Source: Chloroflexota bacterium
GTDB lineage: Bacteria > Chloroflexota > Dehalococcoidia > SM23-28-2 > RBG-16-64-32
Assembly (NCBI GenBank): GCA_005882715.1
Contig: VBEI01000026.1
Span: 5,272-10,543, forward strand
Length of the DNA: 5,272 nt
Reading direction: 5' to 3'
Positions 1 through 5,037 of this stretch are shown piece after piece; within the stretch, counting starts at the first letter, position 1, and each line of letters opens with the position of its first letter. Position numbers and translations under genes: made by a program. The notes beneath the pieces are model-generated. The model made no database searches. It had not been told where the DNA came from and worked only from the letters and a program-made list of their open reading frames with translations.

Positions 1-1
1 A

Positions 2-61
2 TCGAATCATGGACGAGAGGGTTCATTGAAGAAATTTAGGGTCTTTCCAATCGAGCCTTAA
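2..61 (+). CDS. Possible 3' end of an upstream gene (partial)
   Basis: From base 2 the plus strand reads openly for 19 codons to a TAA at 59-61, ending ...KKFRVFPIEP. A hairpin follows 25 bases later. The peptide looks protein-like, but 19 codons is too short to prove coding. A second frame (base 1) also stays open to a TAG at 37-39. I do not recognise a family. The alternative is plain intergenic sequence. Confidence 0.2.
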   Translation, partial: SNHGREGSLKKFRVFPIEP

Positions 62-85
62 CTCGCGTGCGCTAGCGTGGCCTCG

Positions 86-115
86 CCGCTCTCAGGGAGA
101 GACAAGAGCGGTTTT
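86..115 (+). terminator. Weak hairpin, possible terminator or leader structure
   Basis: CCGCTCT (86-92) and AGAGCGG (105-111) form a perfect 7-bp inverted repeat around a 12-base loop, followed by TTTT (112-115). A competing CTCTC/GAGAG stem (89-93 with 97-101) is nested inside. The short T-run makes this a weak intrinsic terminator at best. It may end a gene left of the window, or lie in the 5' leader of the Tat-signal gene whose ATG is 21 bases downstream. Confidence 0.3.
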
Positions 116-124
116 CTGGGGAAC

Positions 125-131
125 GGAGGGG
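125..131 (+). promoter_or_regulatory. Shine-Dalgarno that fixes the start at 137
   Basis: GGAGGGG ends 5 bases before the ATG at 137. It selects this start over the in-frame GTG at 77, which would add 20 residues in front of the Tat signal and would place the 86-115 hairpin inside the coding region. Confidence 0.7.
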
Positions 132-136
132 ACACG

Positions 137-1558
137 ATGAAGCTGAGCCGGCGCAGCGTGCTAAAACTCACCGCCTTCGGGCTGGCGGCGACAACATTCG
201 ACGCTGTCAGTAATACCTGGGTGCCGAAACGTCTGCTCCAGTCAGCGCCGCCCAATCTTCCCGCCATACAGTTCGACGTATCCGACTATATCGCCCCGGC
301 CCAGATAATCGACGGGACCGAATTCCGCTTTGGCCCGGTCTTCACTTCGCTGATCACCGGCCGCCTAACCCGTAAGCCGGAGCTCAACGACCAGCGCGTG
401 CTGGCAGACGCACTGACGACAATCGAAGGCGCATATCGCTTCTCGCCCGAAGGCGTTTTTACCTTCGTTTCGTATGGCCTCCCGTACTTCCGGCGGCTGC
501 CACGGGCGCTTGTCAGCGAGCACATGCCACGGTTGCGCTCAATCGGGGGTCGATTCGCGCTGGAAGAGGCGGTCCCCTCGCCTACGGACGTTACGAAACG
601 CAACCCCTCGGTCAGCAAGACGACGTTCAACGTGCCGGTGGCGATAGAACGAAATGACATCCTCCTTACCATGCGTAGCGATACACTGGCACCGCTTCTG
701 GACGTGTTCAACTGGCTGAATGGCACCGATTGGCTGAACGGGAACTTCGTCGCCGCGCCGGCTTTCAATGGTCTTTTCGAATTTACATCCAAGCGGCTGA
801 TGTTCGCGCAGCGGGGCCTCCCACGTAAGGTTGCCGAGGCTCATCAGCTGCCATTCGCCGGCCGCATCCACCCGGAATCCCCGATGTGGATGGGGTTCGC
901 GGACCAGCAGACCAAGGGCAGCGGGCCCGCCTCGATCGTCACCTTTCAGGGAAACGGAGAGGCGCGCTTCACCAATACCCAAGCCGACGATTACTTCGTC
1001 AACGGTTCGATACAGCACCTCTCGCACGTCATTCTCGACCTGGCGGCTTGGTACGACGAGACGTATTCCGAACGGGTGCAGTACATGTTCCGTTCGAACC
1101 CGAAGCCGGCGACGGCTGCGGCCGACGAGTTTACGGACGGAGGCGGGCCCGCCTTTCTCGAGACGAAGTTTGCGGGCCGGCAGGACGCGCTGGACAACGC
1201 CCGGGGGATCGGCACCTCTAAAAACGAGCACCGCATGGGCCATTTGACGGCGCTGCACCGCTCATCGCGAACATCCGCGGGCACGGCGATCCACATTCGC
1301 ATGGACGGGCCTGGCTTCGACAGCATGGATGTGCCCGACGGTAGCAGCCAGCCCAAACTGCAATTCACCGCTTTCGTGCCCACGGCCAACTTCTTCGCGA
1401 CGATGCGCCGTCACCAGGCGGCGGTAGACCTCGTACGCAGGCACGATGTCGACGATGAAGACAACGGCCTCGAGCGCTTTATCACGGCGACGCGCCGGCA
1501 GAACTTCCTCGTGCCGTCGCGTGAGCACCGCGCCTTTCCCCTCCTGGAGCTGGCATAA
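137..1558 (+). CDS. Tat-exported DyP-peroxidase-like protein (DUF7405-like)
   Basis: This 473-residue protein is predicted to leave the cytoplasm folded through the Tat system. Residues 4-10 read SRRSVLK, a twin-arginine motif, followed by a moderately hydrophobic stretch to about residue 22. No clear AxA cleavage site is visible, so it could stay membrane-anchored. The body resembles dye-decolourising peroxidases. GLPYFRR (about 114-120) recalls their N-terminal glycine/phenylalanine motif. MGFADQ (252-257) sits where DyP proteins carry GxxDG, with the Asp (256) kept and the last Gly replaced by Gln. HIR (386-388) resembles the segment holding the proximal haem His. LQFTAFVP (409-416) matches the following beta-strand, and MRR (423-425) lies just beyond it. 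The RRGxPYG-like segment with the distal Arg is not evident between HIR and LQFTAF, so peroxidase activity is doubtful. From memory the family is DUF7405, but no search was run. It has its own Shine-Dalgarno, and the next gene is 175 bases away. Export is well supported; the haem role is inference. Confidence 0.75.
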   Translation: MKLSRRSVLKLTAFGLAATTFDAVSNTWVPKRLLQSAPPNLPAIQFDVSDYIAPAQIIDGTEFRFGPVFTSLITGRLTRKPELNDQRVLADALTTIEGAYRFSPEGVFTFVSYGLPYFRRLPRALVSEHMPRLRSIGGRFALEEAVPSPTDVTKRNPSVSKTTFNVPVAIERNDILLTMRSDTLAPLLDVFNWLNGTDWLNGNFVAAPAFNGLFEFTSKRLMFAQRGLPRKVAEAHQLPFAGRIHPESPMWMGFADQQTKGSGPASIVTFQGNGEARFTNTQADDYFVNGSIQHLSHVILDLAAWYDETYSERVQYMFRSNPKPATAAADEFTDGGGPAFLETKFAGRQDALDNARGIGTSKNEHRMGHLTALHRSSRTSAGTAIHIRMDGPGFDSMDVPDGSSQPKLQFTAFVPTANFFATMRRHQAAVDLVRRHDVDDEDNGLERFITATRRQNFLVPSREHRAFPLLELA

Positions 1559-1713
1559 CCGCGCACGACGCTTGTTTGGAGAACCTTAGCCATCCTCCAA
1601 CCCGGGCTTAATGCATCGCCCATACGCTGATGGTGCAAGAGAACGCCGTTAGCTAAGGAGGTGCTCACCCAACTACGACAATCGAATACGGGATGGGAGC
1701 AGAGGAACCAACC

Positions 1714-1737
1714 ATGAATCGAAAGGAGCGAGTATGA
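1714..1737 (+). CDS. Tiny leader ORF (MNRKERV) overlapping the next start
   Basis: ATG at 1714 opens seven codons and stops at TGA 1735-1737, sharing ATGA with the start of the secreted-protein gene at 1734. AGAGGA (1701-1706) lies 7 bases upstream and could serve as a ribosome site. Codons AAG GAG of the mini-ORF themselves form the Shine-Dalgarno of the main gene, so translation of one would affect the other. It may be chance: 24 bases cannot be shown to be coding. Confidence 0.25.
   Translation: MNRKERV
1722..1728 (+). promoter_or_regulatory. Shine-Dalgarno of the small secreted protein
   Basis: AAAGGAG lies 5 bases before the ATG at 1734, a strong match and normal spacing that sets this start. 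Confidence 0.75.
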
Positions 1738-2303
1738 CCAAGACGCAAAACTGGGTATTCGCGGGCGTGTCGGCCTTCGCACTGATAACCGGCATATTGC
1801 TGGCGACCGGAGCGGTCACGTTCGCGCAGACGGATGAACCAACGCCGACGCCTTCTGCCTCGGGCGGTTCGAGCGGCGGGTCCTCGCCGACGCCCAACGC
1901 TTCCCCGGGCAACGAGCAGACGCGCGACTGCGGCGGCGGCCATTACGTTGTAAAGGAAGCCGCCGCGGAGGTGCTCGGTATCAGCGAGGACGATCTTCGC
2001 AGCGCACTGCGCGACGGCCAGAGCCTGGCGCAGATCGCCGAGGCTCACGGGATGAGCGTTGAGGACTTCAAGGCAGCGTTGATCGACAAAGTCACGGCGG
2101 ACTTGCAGGCGAAGCTCGACGCCGGGAACATCACCCAGGCGCAGTTCGATGCCCGTGTCGCGGACCTGAAGGCGAACATCGACGACATCGTCAACCGCCA
2201 AGGTGGTCTACGCTTCAACGATCGGAGCGGCAGTGGGGAGAGCGGGACCGGCACGCGCTTCCGCGGTTTCTTCCCGCAAGTGCGGGTGGCCGACGGGACG
2301 TAG
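1734..2303 (+). CDS. Small secreted protein with Thr/Pro/Ser/Gly linker and helical domain
   Basis: The product has 189 residues. An N-terminal hydrophobic segment (about 9-31), ending TFA before QTDEP, looks like a Sec signal peptide cleaved near residue 31, although it could act as a membrane anchor. Residues 33-62 form a low-complexity linker rich in T, P, S and G. From about residue 70 a helical region begins: EAAAEVLGISEDDLRSAL, then a short QSLAQIAEAHGMSVEDFKAAL unit resembling a helix-turn-helix-like repeat. Next comes LQAKLDAGNITQAQFDARVADLKANI (123-149), which resembles the SHOCT-like 'G-x-I-T-x-x-Q/E' helical pair. The tail (157-189) is Gly/Ser/Arg-rich and probably disordered. A single Cys (66) sits at the linker-domain junction. 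Similar proteins are common in Chloroflexota and some Gram-positives, with no established function known to me. A role outside the cytoplasm is inferred from the signal. It appears to be monocistronic, with a strong terminator 17 bases after its stop. Confidence 0.8.
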   Translation: MTKTQNWVFAGVSAFALITGILLATGAVTFAQTDEPTPTPSASGGSSGGSSPTPNASPGNEQTRDCGGGHYVVKEAAAEVLGISEDDLRSALRDGQSLAQIAEAHGMSVEDFKAALIDKVTADLQAKLDAGNITQAQFDARVADLKANIDDIVNRQGGLRFNDRSGSGESGTGTRFRGFFPQVRVADGT

Positions 2304-2320
2304 TCGAGACCCCGTTCGCT

Positions 2321-2358
2321 GCCGAGAGGGCCGGAGCAATCCGGCCCTCTCGGCGTTT
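2321..2358 (+). terminator. Strong hairpin terminator after the secreted-protein gene
   Basis: GCCGAGAGGGCCGGA (2321-2335) pairs perfectly over 15 bp with 2340-2354, closing a GCAA tetraloop of the GNRA type (2336-2339). Only GTTT follows, so the U-tract is short, and the very stable stem probably compensates. It begins 17 bases after the stop at 2301-2303. Confidence 0.8.
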
Positions 2359-2389
2359 AAGGCCGGCAACGAGTGGCTGCCCTTACAGT

Positions 2390-2419
2390 TTGACTCCGTC
2401 CGATGCGTCGATGTATAAA
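2390..2419 (+). promoter_or_regulatory. Sigma70-type promoter for rex
   Basis: TTGACT (2390-2395) and TATAAA (2414-2419) are separated by 18 bases, close to consensus for both boxes. They lie just past the preceding terminator and about 60 bases upstream of the rex ATG. Transcription would start near 2426, giving a leader of roughly 50 bases. A second possibility is TAGATA at 2468-2473, which would give a leaderless rex transcript, but it has no good -35 box. Confidence 0.6.
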
Positions 2420-2443
2420 ACCGACATGCGGCATTCAGGCGGA

Positions 2444-2460
2444 ATTAATAAGATTAATAA
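2444..2460 (+). repeat. AT-rich direct repeat ATTAATAA x2 in the rex leader
   Basis: ATTAATAA occurs at 2444-2451 and again at 2453-2460, separated by one G. It stands out from the GC-rich surroundings and lies between the likely rex promoter and the ATG. It could be an operator, an upstream element for a second promoter, or an unstructured ribosome-entry region. It does not match the TTGTGAA-n4-TTCACAA operator known for Rex. Confidence 0.5.
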
Positions 2461-2478
2461 CCGGCCATAGATAGCATT

Positions 2479-3108
2479 ATGGACATCCCTGAAGGGGTAA
2501 TAGACCGCCTTCCAAAGTATGCCCGAGCCCTCGGGCAGCTGGAGGCCGAGGGCCGCGACGTCGTTAGCTCGCAGGAGCTGGGCGTGCGGCTCAACATCAC
2601 TCACGCGCAGATCCGCAAGGACCTGAGCTACTTCGGTCGCTTTGGCAAGCAAGGCCGCGGCTACAACGTGCAGAAGCTGCTCGACGAGCTGCGCCGCATC
2701 GTCGGCCTCAACCGCCAGTGGAAAATGGCGCTCGTCGGCGTGGGCAGGCTCGGGCGGGCTATTCTCGGCTACGAAGGCTTCTCGCCTCAGGGCTTCCGCA
2801 TCGTCGCCGCCTTCGACTGCGATCCCTCGCTTGTCGGCACACGCATCAACGGGCTTACCGTCAAGCCGGTCGCCGACCTCGAGAAGGAGCTGTGCGACGG
2901 CGCCGCCGATATCGGCATCGTCGCTACGCCCGCTGAGACCGCGCAGGAGGTGATCGACTCACTCGTGCGCTGCGGCGTGCGCGCCATCCTCAACTACGCC
3001 CCCGCCTTCCCCACCGTCCCAAACGGCGTGCACGTCCGCCACATCGACCCAGTCCTCGCCCTCCAGGCGATGACCTACCACCTCAAGGCCGACTCCGGCC
3101 CGGGCTGA
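2479..3108 (+). CDS. rex: Redox-sensing transcriptional repressor Rex
   Basis: Rex is a cytoplasmic homodimeric repressor that binds operators of fermentation and respiration genes when NADH is low and lets go when NADH rises. The 209-residue length is typical. Residues 1-62 form the winged-helix DNA-binding domain, with HAQIRKDLSYFGRFGKQGRGY (42-62) as the near-invariant recognition helix and wing. Residues 81-200 form the Rossmann NAD(H) domain. Its GVGRLG (87-92) is the GxGxxG dinucleotide loop, AFDCDPSLVG (111-120) follows the second strand and contains the Asp expected to contact the adenosine ribose, and NYAPAF (172-177) is also family-typical. The C-terminal helix (192-203) would be the domain-swapped dimer helix. 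The ATG at 2479 lacks a Shine-Dalgarno, so initiation may be leaderless or rely on the AT-rich leader. I saw no canonical Rex operator in the window, so autoregulation is not supported. It stands alone and faces the convergent acyl-CoA dehydrogenase cluster. Confidence 0.96.
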   Translation: MDIPEGVIDRLPKYARALGQLEAEGRDVVSSQELGVRLNITHAQIRKDLSYFGRFGKQGRGYNVQKLLDELRRIVGLNRQWKMALVGVGRLGRAILGYEGFSPQGFRIVAAFDCDPSLVGTRINGLTVKPVADLEKELCDGAADIGIVATPAETAQEVIDSLVRCGVRAILNYAPAFPTVPNGVHVRHIDPVLALQAMTYHLKADSGPG

Positions 3109-3121
3109 GGGAGGTTAGCGC

Positions 3122-3142
3122 CTGCGGAATGAAAACCCGCAG
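3122..3142 (+). terminator. Weak hairpin after rex
   Basis: CTGCGG (3122-3127) and CCGCAG (3137-3142) can pair around a 9-base loop, 13 bases after the rex stop. No T-run follows, so it is not a classical intrinsic terminator. It is the only obvious structure in which rex transcription could end before it runs antisense into the decayed genes. Confidence 0.2.
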
Positions 3143-3156
3143 CACCGACTCCGCTG

Positions 3157-3306
3157 CTACGTAGCGTGGATCCGCGGGATCGCCCGGCTGATCACCAGCC
3201 GCTGGATCTCGCAGGTGCCCTCGAGATCACCCACCAGTTCGCCCTGAGCTTGTCGAAGGGGGAGTTGGGGTGCCGCGAGCGCTCGACGGGGTTCTCGGGG
3301 CGTAGC
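3157..3306 (-). pseudogene. Decayed 3' end of a second acyl-CoA dehydrogenase gene
   Basis: Read on the minus strand, this stretch matches the last part of the intact acyl-CoA dehydrogenase next door. From the TAG at 3157-3159 up to 3223 it aligns with 3626-3692 at 52 of 67 bases by hand count, and it translates as EGTCEIQRLVISRAIPRIHAT against EGTSEIQRLVISRAISGIHIK. A second block, GCGCTCGACGGGGTTCTCG at 3279-3297, is identical over 19 bases to 3725-3743 and encodes ENPVER. Between the blocks one base is missing after the EGT codons (a frameshift) and a 23-base repeat unit has been inserted. Homology stops near 3306, so only about 40 codons of the C-terminal lobe remain. It cannot make an enzyme. 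It is either the remnant of a former paralogue or the product of a local duplication. Confidence 0.8.
3238..3260. repeat. Dispersed palindrome-like repeat unit inserted in the pseudogene
   Basis: The unit begins TTCG, and its core CCCTGAGCTTGTCGAAGGG lies at 3242-3260. It has outer CCCT/AGGG dyad symmetry and an imperfect centre. From memory this sequence recurs many times in Chloroflexota and other bacterial genomes, where annotators often meet it as 'FALSLSKG' or 'PFDKLRAN' in spurious ORFs. Its 23 bases account exactly for the extra length of the pseudogene (55 against 32 bases between the two homology blocks), so it marks an insertion. No target duplication is obvious. Confidence 0.7.
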
Positions 3307-3309
3307 AAG

Positions 3310-3626
3310 CTAGAGTGGCTGACGCTGTCCGCAGGAGACGCACACCATCTCGTTCTCGTCTGGAGCGACGCGATCCGCGCTCCGAAACCAGCTGCGCAGC
3401 AAACGGTCAGTTACAAGAAGCGGGGAAACCACCGCCATGGGTCAGCGGCACGTTTCGTCGGGCGCCGCAAAAAGCGATCCAGAATTCGCAGGGGCATCAA
3501 AGCTGGGGCGAGAAACCAGCCGGGGCTTAACACCCGATGTTTCTCCGTTGGCGGCTCTCGCATAAACCATTCCCGGCTCCCGCACGTCGGGCATATTGCG
3601 CCTTGGACCCGGGTCAGTCGGGGCAC
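3310..3626 (-). pseudogene. Zinc-ribbon protein gene, apparently frameshifted
   Basis: A GTG at 3626 overlaps the acyl-CoA dehydrogenase stop by one base (TAGTG). It opens 71 codons to a TAA at 3411-3413, with AICPTCGSREW near residues 10-20 and a hydrophobic/basic middle (SPGWFLAPALMPLRILDRFLRRP, 34-56). A second frame open from about 3441 to a TAG at 3310-3312 continues LLVTDRLLRSWF and ends DENEMVCVSCGQRQPL. The two CxxCG knuckles are exactly what a zinc ribbon needs but lie in different frames. Restoring one base near the CCCC run (complement of GGGG at 3422-3425) would give a single protein of about 105 residues, translationally coupled to the dehydrogenase. So the gene has lost a base, or the sequence has an error there. 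Zn binding is inferred from the Cys pairs, and the function is unknown. The alternative is two unrelated small ORFs, which I think less likely. Confidence 0.6.
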
Positions 3627-4876
3627 TACTTGATGTGGATCCCGGAGATGGCGCGCGAGATCACCAGCCGCTGTATCTCGGACGTGCCCTCGAAGATCGT
3701 GTAGATCTTTGAGTCCCGGTGCCAGCGCTCGACGGGGTTCTCGCGGACGTAGCCGTAACCGCCCATGATCTGGATCGCCTGCTCGGTCACCCAGACGGCG
3801 GTCTCGCCGGCGAATAGCTTCGACATCGAGCCTTCGCCGTTCTCGAATGGCTTGCCGTTCTTGCCCATCCAGGCGGCGCGCCAGACGAGCAGCCGGCTGG
3901 CGTCCAGCCGCGTCTTCATGTCGGCCAGTTTGAAGGCGATCGCCTGGTTCTCGATGATCGCGCGACCGAACTGCCTGCGGTCCTTGGCGTAGTCGAGCGC
4001 GAACTCGTAGGCGGCGCGGGCAATGCCAACCGCTTGTGCGCCTACGGCTGGGCGCGTCGCCTCGAACGTGGCCATCGCTGCCTGCACCTTCGAGCTCTTT
4101 CCTTCTCGGGCGCGCGCCAGACGGGCGTCCAGCTTCTCTTTTCCGCCCAGGAGGCACCGGCCGGGGACGCGTACGTTGTCGAGGACGACTTCGGCCGTGT
4201 GGCTGGCGCGGATGCCGTGCTTCTTGAACTTCTGGCCCTCGCTCAGGCCGGGAGTGCCGGGCGGGACGACGAAGGCCGCGTGGCCGCGAGAGTTCAGCTC
4301 TGGGTCCACGGACAGCACGAGCACGTGTACGTCCGCGATGCCGCCGTTGGTGATCCAGGTCTTCGTTCCGTTCAGTACCCACTCGTCCTTCGACTCGTCG
4401 TAGACCGCCCGCGACTTCAGTGAGCTGACGTCGGAGCCGGCGTCGGGCTCACTCACGCCGAAGGCGCCCATTTGGATCTTGTCCGGTGTTCCGAAGCACT
4501 GCGGCACCCACTCAACGATCTGCTCGGGCGTGCCGTTGGCGACGATCCCGGCCACGCAGAGAGTCGAGCCCATAATCGCCAGCCCGATGCCGGCGTCGCC
4601 CCAGAAGAGCTCCTCGTTGGCGATCGGCATCGTGAGGCCCGTCGGGTCAGCGAACGCGTTCTGGAGGAACTCGAAGGAATAGAGCCCGATCTTGGCGGCC
4701 TCTTGAATGATCGGCCACGGCGTCTCTTCCCGCTCGTCCCACTCGTGGGCGGCCGGGCGGACAACGTCCTTGGCGAAGCCGTGCACCCATTTCTGGATCT
4801 GCCGCTGCTCTTCGTTCAGCTCCATCGAGAACTGAGGTGTCTGAGTAGCGGGCCGTTCGTTCGTCTCTACAACCAT
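3626..4876 (-). CDS. Acyl-CoA dehydrogenase (FAD-dependent)
   Basis: The enzyme oxidises an acyl-CoA to the trans-2-enoyl-CoA, passing electrons through FAD to electron-transfer flavoprotein. It is cytoplasmic and active as a tetramer or dimer. From the ATG at 4876 it has 416 residues, slightly longer than the usual 380-400. The N-terminal helical domain starts at MELNEEQRQIQ (18-28). GVSEPDAGSD (140-149) is family signature 1, WITNGG (174-179) lines the flavin, and RRQFGR (300-305) is an FAD contact. QIMGGYGYVRENPVERWHRD (369-388) is signature 2. FEGTSEIQ (395-402) carries Glu396 at the catalytic-base position of short/medium-chain enzymes. A charged stretch, GGKEKLDARLARAREGKSSK (about 244-263), lengthens the usual loop before AMATFEATRP. 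Chain length cannot be read from sequence. The start is uncertain: AAAGGAG (4924-4918) lies too far from ATG 4876 and overlaps an in-frame GTG at 4918. The 3' end overlaps the zinc-ribbon GTG, suggesting a two-gene operon. Confidence 0.93.
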   Translation of the reverse strand: MVVETNERPATQTPQFSMELNEEQRQIQKWVHGFAKDVVRPAAHEWDEREETPWPIIQEAAKIGLYSFEFLQNAFADPTGLTMPIANEELFWGDAGIGLAIMGSTLCVAGIVANGTPEQIVEWVPQCFGTPDKIQMGAFGVSEPDAGSDVSSLKSRAVYDESKDEWVLNGTKTWITNGGIADVHVLVLSVDPELNSRGHAAFVVPPGTPGLSEGQKFKKHGIRASHTAEVVLDNVRVPGRCLLGGKEKLDARLARAREGKSSKVQAAMATFEATRPAVGAQAVGIARAAYEFALDYAKDRRQFGRAIIENQAIAFKLADMKTRLDASRLLVWRAAWMGKNGKPFENGEGSMSKLFAGETAVWVTEQAIQIMGGYGYVRENPVERWHRDSKIYTIFEGTSEIQRLVISRAISGIHIK

Positions 4877-4953
4877 TGCGTTTTCTTTGGCGGGACAGAG
4901 TATGGCCGCCCCGCCCACTCCTTTCGTTGCCTTCGGGCCGTGTCGCTAAATCA

Positions 4954-4982
4954 AGATTAAGCGGGCGCTAAGAAGGGGACAA
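4954..4982 (-). promoter_or_regulatory. Candidate promoter for the acyl-CoA dehydrogenase
   Basis: On the minus strand TTGTCC (4982-4977) and TAATCT (4959-4954) are spaced by 17 bases, with four and three matches to the sigma70 consensus. Transcription would begin near 4947, leaving about 70 bases before the ATG at 4876 and including the AAAGGAG at 4924-4918. Boxes and spacing are acceptable but not strong. Confidence 0.35.
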
Positions 4983-5037
4983 GATACGAAAAAATACCGC
5001 AATGGCGATTGACGATTTGCACTTCAGCGGTCGCTGT

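Noticed and set aside
77..136. GTG at 77 as start of the Tat-signal protein
   Set aside because: It has no ribosome site and would put 20 residues ahead of the twin-arginine signal, whereas ATG 137 has GGAGGGG at proper spacing.
539..1258. 239-codon minus-strand open frame inside the Tat-protein gene
   Set aside because: It is an Arg/Gly/Val-rich shadow of the plus-strand gene, typical of high-GC DNA, with no motifs.
1559..1713. Promoter for the secreted-protein gene
   Set aside because: No -35/-10 pair with acceptable boxes and spacing was found. A GAACCTT...GGGCTTA ECF-like reading was considered too speculative.
3156..3165. Perfect 10-base palindrome GCTACGTAGC
   Set aside because: It overlaps the pseudogene stop region, does not extend, and palindromes of this length arise by chance in a window this size with modest frequency.
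3166..3633. 155-codon plus-strand open frame between rex and the dehydrogenase
   Set aside because: It runs antisense across the dehydrogenase remnant, the dispersed repeat (giving the tell-tale FALSLSKGE) and the zinc-ribbon gene. Its residues look random, with no ribosome site.
3627..4382. Long minus-strand frame continuing upstream of the zinc-ribbon GTG through the dehydrogenase gene
   Set aside because: The part inside the dehydrogenase is Arg/Pro-rich shadow sequence. Only the portion after the GTG at 3626 looks like protein.
4472..4960. 162-codon plus-strand frame opposite the dehydrogenase N-terminus
   Set aside because: It is the antisense shadow of a clearly conserved enzyme gene, with no independent features.
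4989..5011. Minus-strand terminator for the Pro/Thr-rich gene
   Set aside because: CAAT/ATTG gives only a 4-bp stem, and five bases separate it from the T6 run. Too weak to call, although the T-run itself is real.
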